Source of the DNA: Selaginella moellendorffii
Lineage: Eukaryota; Streptophyta; Lycopodiopsida; Selaginellales; Selaginellaceae
Direction: 5' to 3'
DNA length: 64,000 bases
Assembly (NCBI RefSeq): GCF_000143415.4
Contig: NW_003314287.1
Coordinates: 999,160-1,063,159, forward strand
Every line of letters begins with the position of its first letter. Position 1 is the first letter of the stretch. Of the stretch, positions 21,292 through 31,625 are shown piece by piece. Position numbers and translations under genes: made by a program. Below the pieces are notes generated by a model that was not told the origin of the DNA, made no database searches, and was given only the letters and a program-made list of their open reading frames with translations.

Positions 21292-23340
21292 ATGGCTGGA
21301 ACTGGAGTGTTCAAGGCATGCCTTGATGGCGACGTCTACAAGTATTACGCTGATGGCGATTGGAAGATGTCATCATCTGGGAAGACCGTCTCTGTCACAA
21401 ACCCTACCACAGGGAAGCCCATCTACAAGGTCACAGGTTCGCACTCGGACACAATGCGTTCGTGCAGCTTCAAAATTTGCTCTTTGGACTTGGCAGCTTG
21501 CACCCAAGACGAGATCAACAAGGTTTTTCAGAGTGCCAAGGCAGCTCAAAAGCTATGGGCAAAGACTCCCTTGTACAAGCGGGCTGAAATGCTCCACAAG
21601 GTTTCAGTCATCATGAAGGAACACAAATCACCCCTGGCGGATTGTTTGGTCAAGGAAGTTGCCAAACCTGCCAAGGATGCTGTCACCGAGGTTTTTTTCC
21701 CTACCACCATCACCCACTCTTAAGCAGCAAGAACAAGATTAAGGTGACAGAGCTCCATAGCTGTCTTTTGTTCTAAATTCCTGTCTTGTGTAGGTTGTCC
21801 GCTCCGGTGATTTGATAGATTATACAGCCGAGGAAGGCATAAGGATCATGTCGGAAGGCAAGTTTTTGGTTTCCGATCCGTTTCCAGGGAACGAAAGAAA
21901 CAAGTTGTGCTTGTCTTCAAAGGTTTGTATATGTTTCTTGGTTTCTAGCGACAAAAAGGAACTGTATTGCAGGTTCCTCTTGGAGTTATTCTCGCGATTC
22001 CTCCATTCAACTATCCAATCAACCTTTCGGTTTCTAAGATTGGGCCAGCTCTTATCACTGGAAACTCCGTCGTGATTAAACCTCCAACTCAGGTATGGTT
22101 TTACTTGATGTATCATAATGTGTGACTTGGCGGTCTTTATCAACTTACAGGGTGCCGTCTCTACGATTCACATGATGCACTGCTTTCACTTGGCAGGATT
22201 TCCCAAGGGCTTGATTTCATGTGTGACCATTAAGGTCTCAGAATTGGGTGACTTCCTCACAACCCACCCAGCAGTAAATTGCATCAGGTACTTACAATAT
22301 GGTTATGGAGGAGGTGCCTAAATATACTTATGCTGCAGCTTTACTGGAGGATGCGACACCGGCATTGCAATCTCCAAGAAAGCGAACATGATTCCCTTGC
22401 AGATGGAGCTGGGTGGAAAAGATACAATGCTTGTTCTCGACGATGCAGATGTGGAGTCCGCTGCTGTCAACATCATGAAGGGAGGCTTTGCATTCAGGTA
22501 TGCTTTTGTGTTGAACTTTACATGTTCAAGTGTGCTGAGATTATCCCCTTTTCAGCGGCCAGAGATGCACAGCGGTAAAGGTTGTCTTGGCCATGGAATC
22601 CATTGCAGACGCTCTAGTATCCAAAGTAAATGCCAAAGTTGCAAAGCTGTCTGTTGGACCTCCTGAGAATGACTGTGACATTGTCCCGGTTGTGAGCGAA
22701 TCCTCTGCTAACTTCATTGAAGGGCTCGTGATGGACGCAAAGCAGAAAGGTGCTAAACTCTGTCAGGTAATTCGTCAACCTCCGAGGCCATACAACATTT
22801 CTAAGCTCAATTGCATAACAGGAATGGAAAAGAGAAGGCAATCTGATCTGGCCCCTCCTGATCGATCATGTCAAACCTGACATGCGAATTGCTTGGGAGG
22901 AACCATTCGGACCTGTAATCCCCGTCTTGCGCATCAAGACAGCTGAAGAAGGAATCAACCACTGCAACTCAAGCAGATACGGTCTCCAGGTATTCTATCG
23001 ATTTACTTATCGTGCGAAGAACTCACTAGAGATCCTTGTAATTTTCAGGGTTGTGTTTTTACCAAGGATGTAAACAAGGCAATGCTTGTGAGTGACGCCA
23101 TGGAAACTGGAACTGTGCAAATAAACGCAGCTCCTGCTCGTGGACCAGATCATTTTCCCTTCCAGGTATATAGCAAATGCATTTTTTTAAGCTCTTGGGC
23201 GATGAATGTATGCTGTGTAAACGCAGGGTATACGTGACAGTGGCATTGGATCTCAGGGAGTTACCAACAGTATCAATATGATGACCAAAATCAAGACCAC
23301 AGTCATCAACCTGCCTCAACCATCCTATACAATGGCATAA
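21292..23340 (+). CDS. GAPN: Non-phosphorylating NADP-dependent GAPDH (GAPN, ALDH11A)
   Basis: Ten exons: 21292-21436, 21497-21690, 21794-21922, 21973-22092, 22151-22287, 22339-22497, 22556-22766, 22822-22989, 23049-23165, 23227-23340; 497 aa. This cytosolic enzyme oxidises glyceraldehyde-3-phosphate to 3-phosphoglycerate with NADP+, bypassing phosphorylation and supplying NADPH. Catalytic residues are present: Glu265 in MELGGKD and Cys299 in SGQRCTAVKV. Also conserved are GEGKFLVSD-like EGKFLVSDPFPGNERN, PPFNYPINLSVSKIGPALI, WEEPFGPV and RGPDHFPFQGIRDSGIGSQG. Oddities: an extra Cys in FTGGCDTG; the usual GKG before SE-GDF is IKV (223-225). The first 60-bp intron has no stop and keeps the frame if retained. 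An open frame upstream has no ATG, so 21292 is the start. Confidence 0.95.
21437..21496 (+). other. Frame-preserving first intron of GAPN (exitron-like)
   Basis: This 60-bp segment begins GTTCGC and ends GGCAG, is a multiple of three, and contains no stop. Splicing gives KVTACTQDE, which matches the family; retention would add 20 residues. The weak donor makes partial retention plausible. Confidence 0.6.
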
Positions 23341-23501
23341 CTTTAAACTTGTTTTACAATAAAGTGGCAGAAGAATTTCTGCTTTCCAGCAATTAAGCAT
23401 CACGTAAACAGTATATAAAGCACTTGAGCCAAACAAGCCGCGGGATTCTGGATTTGGAAAGTTCTTGTGTTCTAAGTTTCCTCTTGCACAGATCGTCGTC
23501 C

Positions 23502-25277
23502 TTAGAGTCTGTATCGTCGCCCTTGTTCCAAGCAGACCCGGCACTCCCACGGGTAGAGAGCATCTACCCGTGGAGGATCCAAGCAAAATGTGTGAACTGC
23601 TCGACTGCGGCAAACGTTGCACACGAGCAAGAGCTCTTCGGCGTCCTGACCGCTGCAAACAACGCACGATCGAGCCTGAACAAAAGATTAGGATTAGGAG
23701 CTAAAGAGTTTTCTGGCAAGCTTACCACAGGGAAAGCGTTTGCACGCGTTCGCTGGATCTTCTTCTCGATCGCCACGATTGTCTCGAAGTATCTCTTGTT
23801 TTCATCATCGTCTGCCAAGGATATGAAAGGCTCCCTCTTGGTGATAAAATCGAAAGGGGCTTTGCAGAGCGGGCACTTGGGGGTGTTGGCGGATCCCTGG
23901 CAAAAAGAGAAGAGAAGATGTTACCCAGGCGATGAATTTGCGAGCAATGGCTTACGGAATGCTGGCTCCATTTTTTGATGCAGTCGAAGCAAAATTGGTG
24001 GCCGCATGCCAAAACTCCCTCCACATTTGTCTGGTTCTCGTCGTGGCAAATAACACACGCCACGTCTTCGCTCGAGCTCGACGACGTAGACAATCTTCTT
24101 GTCGACGGACTCTCGCTCCTTGGAGCTGTCCCGGCGGACGATGCTCCCAGATCGCGCGGATTGGAAGCATCGTCGATGTGAAGAGGCGGCTGAAACGGTT
24201 GTAACTTTGGTGACGTCTTTGGAGGGAAATAAGCATCAAGCTGCACCTCGACTTTGCGTTTAGTGGTGTGACTGTTCTTTGTCACTGGCTGTAAAACCTG
24301 CAAACAAACACACATACATTTTGTGAAAATGTAATATCAACAGCTCTCACCTTTCTCCGGGAGGTGCTTTCGCGAGACAAATCTCTGAAGCCTTCAAGAT
24401 ACTTATTCTCGTGCTTTCTCTTCGTTTCCCTGTCCCTGCTTGGAGGCGCAGATCTTTTGCTCGACTCGGCGATCTCATCTTCTAGTAGAAAGGCATCCAG
24501 TCCCGTCAAGATGCTTTTCTCCCCGTGGTTTCTCGGTCTGCATCTTTTGTTCTCCTTTCCACTTCTCGTCGAAGGCTCTCTTCTTGCCCTCTCTCGCGGC
24601 CGCGGCGGGGTGGTTGACTGATGGTGCGGTGTGGGACTTCGCGCATCTTGATCCAAGCAGCTGGCTTGAGGTTCTTGAGGTCCCGTAACATCCTCTCTTG
24701 CAGTATAGCCGCCAGCTCTCCTGACTTCTCGATATGTCACTGGACCAACTTCTTTCCCGCTAGTCGCAAAATAATGGAACAGTGCGAGTGAGATGAAGCC
24801 TTTGCGAAAAAAAAAAAAAACACTCACCTTTTGTGCGTATAAGGTTCTTCCGGTAGCCGGCGGCCAGCCCTCAAGCAGTCCTCAAACCACTGATGGTTGA
24901 CGATTTTAATTCCCAGCTCTTTAGACAAATGATACTTTTTTCCAGTAAAGCTCCAGCAGACCTTCCAAAGGAAAGTGTCAGCAAAAAGCACAAGGACAAA
25001 AAAAACATCTTACTAAATGTGTGTGACTCGTAGATAGATCTCCCAGAAATAGCGCGCCCGTCCTGTTGATCAACGCGACGACTCTACTTCGCTGCGTACC
25101 TGTATATCCGCTAATGGTAACGATCAAGGAATCCATCCCCGGCACAGAATGCCGCCCATCGCCGCAGCCATAATCCTCCCGATCCTGATCGGAATCCTCG
25201 ATGGTGATGGTCTCAGCTGTGCTGCATCGGCGCGCCGGTAGAATCACGCCAGCGCCTCCACCGGCATTCTCCTCCAT
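23502..25277 (-). CDS. BRCT-RING-PHD protein, putative E3 ubiquitin ligase
   Basis: Six exons: 25277-25014, 24961-24828, 24759-24351, 24297-23956, 23896-23726, 23675-23502; 497 aa. Residues about 45-135 form a BRCT domain (LIVTISGYTGTQRSRVVALI, HLVCWSFTGKKYHLSKELGI, VNHQWFEDCLRAGRRLPEE). A basic disordered middle follows. Residues 350-396 are a C3HC4 RING (CVICHDENQ, CGHQFCFDCIKKW, CPLC). The last exon encodes a PHD finger (SCVVCSGQDAEELLLVCNVC, VHTFCLDPP, WECRVC). The BRCT-RING combination matches Arabidopsis At1g67180. A role as a DNA-damage or chromatin-linked ubiquitin ligase is inferred from domains only. It converges with GAPN (161 bp apart) and is head-to-head with the MIR536 locus. 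Confidence 0.9.
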
Positions 25278-25507
25278 GGCAGCAAAGAGCCCTAAATAAA
25301 AACCTCCAAAAGAGCCCTAAGGGAAGAAATTCAAAAATCCTGGGACGTGGCAGTCTCTAATTACGTTCATAAACAACGATTAAAACTTATGGTCGAGATG
25401 ATGCCACAACGAGTACCACGTGTCCATTATCCGTTGGGGGCAGCCGGTTGCACGCTCGATACCCAACCGCGACAGTTTCTCATTTATCTTCCCTCTCTCG
25501 TTGCAAA

Positions 25508-25513
25508 TATAAA
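25508..25513 (+). promoter_or_regulatory. Candidate TATA box of the MIR536 transcript
   Basis: TATAAA inside GCAAATATAAAGGCG, about 390 bp before the foldback and 230 bp upstream of the divergent BRCT-RING-PHD start. Position and sequence suit a Pol II primary microRNA promoter; the start site is inferred. Confidence 0.45.
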
Positions 25514-25892
25514 GGCGACGCAAACACAGATGTTCGTGTCTTGTTCTTGTTTTTCGGTATTTTAGGGCTTTTGCGAATGGAGTGGAGACGTGTGGAGCGT
25601 TGGAGGGCTGATTGGAGGCCGGGCGGCAAAAGATCTCTGCTGCTCGCACGATTGTTCATATAGATCTTTTCTCTAGCGGTCAGGCGATCAGGAATGGCCA
25701 GGTAAATATCGCGACTATATATTCTCCTACCCATGTACTGGAAGCAGAATGTAGTTCATAGGCTCTCTCCTCGCTTAGATTCTAGCTCTTCCAAGGATCT
25801 CTTCTGAGCTTTTCTTTTTGCCTTTTTCTCCAGATCATGAGAGAGCTAGCATTCCACTCGCGATCCATCGGCCGATCAGTCGATGCTATACA

Positions 25893-26060
25893 TCGTCGAG
25901 CGCTGTGTTTTTGATGCACTCAGCTTGACACGGCCGTGCTTGGAAGTCTGGAAAGTTTTCTTTCACGCTCCACTGATGCTGCTGCTGCAATGCGTGCTGA
26001 CTCTCTCTCTCTCTCTTGGTCGTGTCAAGCTGTGTGCATCACAACGCATTGCTCGTTTTC
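25893..26060 (+). ncRNA. MIR536: MIR536 precursor foldback
   Basis: Two arms about 105 bp apart form a long, nearly perfect stem. The 5' arm at 25913-25933 (GATGCACTCAGCTTGACACG...) pairs with the 3' arm at 26020-26040, with one mismatch and one G-U in 21 positions. Weaker pairing continues below (GAGCGCTGTG on the 5' side against CGCATTGCTC on the 3' side). The loop contains a (CT)n run. The 3'-arm product matches the miR536 sequence I recall from mosses, liverworts and Selaginella (TCGTGCCAAGCTG...), with one C-to-T change at position 6. miR536 targets F-box mRNAs in bryophytes. No protein-coding gene occupies the region. Confidence 0.85.
26020..26040 (+). ncRNA. MIR536: Predicted mature miR536 (3' arm, 21 nt)
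   Basis: The 21-nt product starts with 5' U (TCGTGTCAAGCTG...) and ends GTGCATC. The predicted star strand is 25915-25935, leaving 2-nt 3' overhangs. Exact ends are inferred from the recalled miR536 sequence and duplex geometry. Confidence 0.8.
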
Positions 26061-26824
26061 AAGATTTCCTCCTTTCTTCTCCAAATCTCTAGGCCTAGAC
26101 GCTCTCCCGCAAGAACAAGCATCGGTTTCTTCTACAAGTGACGCTCTCGCTCTCTCTCTCTCTTTCTCTCTCGTAGCAACTTTCTCTTCTCTAAGCGTCT
26201 CTGGCTCACAGCATCTCGATCTTTCTGTGCTTTTCCTTGTACACACCTTGACAGGGATCATCGAGTTTGAGAACCATCTAGCAGTGAAAGGTCAAACACA
26301 TACCATCTCTTAACTTCTCCAGGGAGAGATCATCCTCCCAAGAGAGAGGTAGCGAGGTATAGATATTTTTTTTCCTTCTTTCTTTTGTCGACATGGGGAT
26401 GGGGATGTGGATCCACTTCCATCTCTTTTTTCTATTTTTTCTATCGTTCGCTCTCGACAGCTTGTGACTCATCCAGGTTCGTACGTCGGGGTCTTTAAAT
26501 TTTATTAGTTTCTCACGTCCTTTTGCAGCCTCTCGTGGAACACGTATGCCAACGATTCAATTCCCTTCCCCTTTGCGCTTAAACAACAGTTAGTGGCTGT
26601 GTGGTCTCCACACACTACACAAATCTCAACTTTCACGCGGCGCCGGAGATTGTTTAAAGCGAAAAATCAAAGCTTTCTTTCTTTGACAATGACGAGGACA
26701 AAGCTCGCCTCCTTCGACTCACTGTACAAGTTTATCAAAACTTCGCCAAGTTCGCAAGTTTAGAAGATAAAAAGAATATGTTTTTTTTTGTTTTTTTTTT
26801 TTTTTTTTGTGTTGAAATCGAAAC
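26061..26824 (+). other. MIR536 3' flank and ALA1 3' flank
   Basis: CT-rich microsatellite-like runs occur at about 26148-26175, and a T-rich tract at about 26777-26808 near the end of the converging ATPase gene. No coding sequence was recognised; part is probably the tail of the primary microRNA transcript. Confidence 0.4.
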
Positions 26825-29800
26825 TTAGCTCGATGTTTGCTGCTGTAGCTCGATTTCTCGTGGCAAAGGTGAAGACTTTCGCCTGGAAATAATCTCTGCC
26901 TCGCGAGCAATGTCTATGTCCGAAGCCCACCACCGCTGCTTGACGACTTTCACCATGAATCGAGGCAGCAAAGCCAAGCACATAATGAGCAACAGATCAA
27001 ACCAGTACTTTGCTGTTCCTACGGCGTGATGAATGACCCTGCAATAACACAAACAAAACTTCTGATTAACTTCCCGGAAAAACAGACAAACCAATAAAGA
27101 AAACAAAAGAAAGAGCGAGAGAGGATCAGCGCATCAGCGTACCAGTAGTGGTAAATCGAAGTGGCATCTGTCAGCGAGTCCATAATGAAGAGAATGATGT
27201 AGGTGATAGCGATCGATCCCCATATTGCCAGATGCATGATCCAGTTCCACACCTGGACGTCGAGAGCCAGATGTAAATTCACCAAAATGACCACCGCGGC
27301 CGTCCATAGTGTTCCCAGGCTCCAAATGTCTATAGTACTCTCTTTGTATGTGAACCAGGGAACGTAGAAGAGGACCAAACTTTGCCACAGAGTGTCGAGC
27401 ATTGTCAGCCAGAAGAGGTTTTGGTTGTAAGTCTCGTGGCGGAGCCCGGAACCGTAGAGTGTTGGCAAGCGGAGGAGAGTTTTGTGGCTCAAGTCCTTGT
27501 CAAAAATTGCCACCACTATGGTTGGAACCGACGTGAACAGGAGCGAGTAGAAGATGAGATTTAGATCGACGAGAGCGGACTGTGAGGAGAATGCTGTATA
27601 CAAAATATACCTGGAAGAAAAAATGTTAGATCTTGTCGCTATCAGTGGGTAGACTTGCTTTCTTACCAAAAGAGCATCATAACGAACACTGCGTTGCGGT
27701 AGAAGTTGTATAGAACCATGTATGCCAGTCTTTGATAGTTCCAGTGGCCGTGTACGAGGAGGAGTTTGTTAAGAAATCTGAATCTTGGCATTGCAAAATC
27801 CGATGCCATCACTGCTTGCCGGCCTTCTTGTCCGCTTATACCAACGCCTACGTCCGCCATCTGAATCATGGCTACGTCATTCGCACCTAAAGATTAAAGA
27901 TTAAAGAGAAATTATTCAAGAGATCTCCTAAACAAAGATGATTACCATCTCCAATCGACAAAGTCATGGCTTTGTCTTTTCTCTTGATCAGCGACACAAT
28001 GGCTGCCTTCTGATAAGGAGCGACACGGCAGCACAGAACCGCGTGGCATGCGACAGCGACCTCGAATAGCTGCAAGATAGTTTTAAGTCACGGGAACAAA
28101 CAAAACCGCTTCTCGTACCTCTTGATTGAGATCGTCCGAAAGAGCATGTACGAGACTGGTCCCATCGATTATAAGCGCCAAAGTACTGTCTCGGGCATTC
28201 TTTTTGACAGCCTGTGGAGTTACTTGAATGTTTAAAGAGCTAGAGCTCTTCTTCTTGTCCAAACCCCCAGTTTTTAACTTCGCTGCTTTCAAGGCACTGC
28301 GGCAACCTTCCTTGGAGCTCTCGTTGATGATAATTTGATCCATGTCATGCGTTAACAACGCGGAGGAGTAGCCTATTGAGATAGCTGTTTCCTGTTTATC
28401 ACCTGTCAGCACCCATACCCGAATGCCAGCTTCCCTTAGCGAGGATATGGCTTCAGGAACTCCGTCCTGCAGCTTATCCTCAATACCTGTAGCGCCTATG
28501 AGAGTCAATCTGTTCTCTACAAAGGCCGCAGCAGCTTGAAGCATCTCCGCACGGTCGTGCAAGGCTGTACTGGCCTCCGAGTACCGGCCCAACCATTTTT
28601 CAAACTCTGAACGTCCAAGAACTTTAGAAGCAACCACCAGGGTTCGCAAGCCATCCTGTGCAAAGTCCTTCAAATGCCTGAGTGTAGCCTGCCGAACGTC
28701 TTGCGACTCACTCGAAATGTTGACAATGTTCAGCATATTTGTGTCCGCACCTTTAACCAGCACCTTGATCGTTTTATCCGGGCACTCGACAACAACTGAC
28801 ATTCGCTTGCGAACGCTGTCGAACTCGTGAATTCCCAGGATCTCATATCTATTGGAAAAAAATAGAACACACTTAGCAACAGCTCGGGTACGAATAGAGC
28901 TCAAAAGGTAGGTACCTTTCAGTAGTTCCTGAATTGCCGATAACAATGGATGATGCCGTCCGTTCCATGAGCGTAAAGCCATAAGAACTGGCCGCTGCCA
29001 CCAAAGCCTGTTCATCCGGAGACTCCCCTTGATACTCTACGAAGCCAGAAGGTTCTATCTCCGCCGATGCAACTTCCATTTCTAGCTGACCAGAAGACGA
29101 TTGAGTGACCCACGTAGGGACGACGGTGTTGCATGCCGCCAATACCAGAAAGAATTCTTTCACAGCCTCTGCCTCCGCAGTTCCAGCAGTCAAAATACTC
29201 TTCAGATCTGCATTTACTCCTGGTTTTGCTTCTTTTTCTGTGAGAAAAGAAATTTAAAAACGATTATTTATTCTGAGCACAAAACCATTACCTGAGATCT
29301 CGACGTCGCCAGAAGCTTTGGAGCCAGCTTTCGCGTACTTGACCCCGCAAATACTCGCAGAGTGAAACTCCATCATGTTCTCTGTCAAAGTCCCAGTTTT
29401 ATCGGAAAACACGTACTTGATCTGCCCGAGGTCCTCGTTGATATTCAAGGCACGGCATTGAAGCCTCGAGTCCGTCTCGACATGCAACATCTCCGTGTCC
29501 CTGACCATGAAAAACGTCTGCGCCAGACGAACTAGCTCCATGGAAATGTAGAGCGAGAGGGGGATCATAATCTGGAAGCTGATCAAGCAGCTCAGAAAGG
29601 CGATCACAGCTTCACCGGCAACACCGTAGTACATATACTTGTCACCATCATCCGCACCAGATCGCGGAAACTCAGTTCGCTTGTAGTACGGCAGCATATC
29701 GAGCTCGTCGTCGCGTCTCGCCACCCACACGCCGGTGCCAACACCCCCGATGAGGCACAAGATGAAGAGAAACAGCGACAGCCACAGCGTCTCCCTGTTC

Positions 29801-31107
29801 ATCTGCTGCTCGAGCTTGCTTCTCTTGGACTGAGCACCCGAGCTGTTAAGCATTGCCTTGGTCTCCTTCCCTGTATAGACAGCAACTCCCACGATCCACT
29901 GCGTGTTCTTGAGCTCGCAACCCCTGAGAACTATGTTGTTTGGTCCCAGCGGAAGACGAGTCCCTGTCGGATTATCCGTGTCCAGATCTAAGTACGCCTT
30001 AAACTCGTAAATATTCCGGTTGGGATGCTCGCAGTGCACCACCCCGTTAATCGGTTGGTCCTCGGGATGCCTCAAGAGCGTCTCCTGGTGAGCATACCTC
30101 GTCTTGAGATTCGACTCTCCATCCAGGTTGGTCGTTTGGACGTACGCCACCCCGCTGGGATCGCTCGTCCCCAGCAAAACCAAGTCGCACGGCATCGTCT
30201 CATTGGCAAACACCTTGAGCAGCTCGCCAACTTGGATCTTCTTCCACTTCTTGGCCCGAAACTCCGACTCCTGGAAGACGTGAGCCAGGCGGTTGTTCTC
30301 GACGAGGTCCGACTTGTGACGAGCCCAATCCTCGTAGCCATCTTTCACGGCCGTGACGAAGAGCACGAAAGCCAGTGGGATGATCGACGCTGTCCGACCG
30401 AAAACGGCGAGCTGCGGGATCTGGTTGAGCACCGCGATGACGAGAAAGTAGACGTAGGCCAGGCGACGAAACTGCTCGAAGAGGTTCCGCGGAAGAAAAG
30501 AGTACCAGGTGTATTTGCTCGTCCGCACCCTGTTGCCTGCCATCTCATAATTCTCGTTGGTCCGGCCGGGATCGTTGACGTAAATCACTCGCTGGGCCGC
30601 CTCCTCGATCTTCCCGCTGACTGGAAGAATCGGCAAACTCGCTGATGGATTCCTCGAGATCCCCGCGCGGTGCGAAGGCGCTCGCGTCGATCGGAAGCTG
30701 GGGTCCTTCCTCAGCCGGGTGTTAGCGTTGCTGCTAGCCTGAGAGAGGCGATTGCTCGTCGAGGAAATCTCCTGGGAGCTGGCAGAGCGGGAGTGAGCGA
30801 TGATCCCTGAAGAGGTGGACTCGATCGAAGACGGCCGTGCGGAGGAGTGGTGCTGGAGCGACCTGGAGCGCAGCATTTCCGGCTGTGGATTGGGAGGAAG
30901 AGGCGCTCGATGATCGGTCGTGCTTGAGACGTGGGTGTGCTGGGATTTCGAATGAGGCAGCCGCGGCGGCGGCGGCGGCGGCGGCCATCTCTCGCTGGAA
31001 TTTCGAGACGGTTCCACTCCTTGCGACGAATCTGCCGCTGCCGACGCTGTCGCTGGATCATCGGTCGGGCTTGGAAGTGGCGACGGCGATAATAAATGCC
31101 GAGACAT
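26825..31107 (-). CDS. ALA1: P4-type phospholipid-transporting ATPase (ALA1-like flippase)
   Basis: Seven exons: 31107-29292, 29237-28916, 28848-28119, 28069-27946, 27886-27667, 27610-27143, 27038-26825; 1297 aa. P4-ATPases flip aminophospholipids to the cytosolic leaflet of Golgi, endosomal and plasma membranes with an ALIS/CDC50 subunit. Seen: an unusually long Ser/Pro-rich N-tail (about 170 aa); [19 protein letters not shown]; actuator DGES ([15 protein letters not shown]); phosphorylation motif [13 protein letters not shown] (Asp near 569); [51 protein letters not shown]. Ten membrane spans are expected, and the C-terminal spans are visible in the last three exons. All catalytic motifs are intact. 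Similarity is closest to ALA1 of Arabidopsis, by recall. Confidence 0.95.
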
Positions 31108-31625
31108 AGAACAAAGAACTAACCTCCCTCTCTAGCGCGGAGAATGAGAAGGATGAATCGCTCCTCCCGGCGGCTGGAGTGGAATCGCTGCTGCTGCCGC
31201 TTCGATAATCTTCGGCCACGCATCAGATCGGCGCAACACTCGTCGCGAAGTCAACAGTGAACGCCCAATCCTGTCCACATCCACCACCTATACAAAGAAT
31301 TTGTCGCAGAAAGCAGCAGGCATTGAGAAATCCCGAGCTTTAATCTAGAATGCGCTCGAATCGAGACAGCTCCTGCTGGCCAGTGGCGAGGAATCCTCCC
31401 AAACCCTATCTCTACTCTATAGTCGCGCAAGAACCCTAATTTCCAACAAGAGAAATTCAATACACGCCACGTTTGACGGCCACCCCATTCAAACCGAAGC
31501 TTCACACACGGAGAAGGGTGGACGCTTCCCCGGTCAAAGGGAAATCGGATGCCGGCTACTGGAATTTAAAAGTGCATATTCTAGCGTATATTCTTTGGGT
31601 TCGCGCGAAATGCGAGACGAGTTCT
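31108..31625. other. Intergenic between ALA1 5' end and TRM 3' end
   Basis: About 520 bp. Telo-box-like AAACCCTA and GAACCCTAAT motifs (about 31401 and 31431) lie in the presumed ALA1 promoter. No gene was seen. Confidence 0.45.

Noticed and set aside
23059-23667. 202-codon minus-strand frame over the GAPN 3' end
   Set aside because: Out-of-frame reading of the PHD exon running on through the GAPN 3' end; the PHD frame is the one with conserved Cys/His.
26090-26330. Second microRNA hairpin in the CT-rich region after MIR536
   Set aside because: Only simple-sequence CT/GA complementarity; no defined duplex with overhangs.
30025-30645. 206-codon plus-strand frame within ALA1 exon 1
   Set aside because: Antisense shadow of the P4-ATPase coding sequence; no domain.
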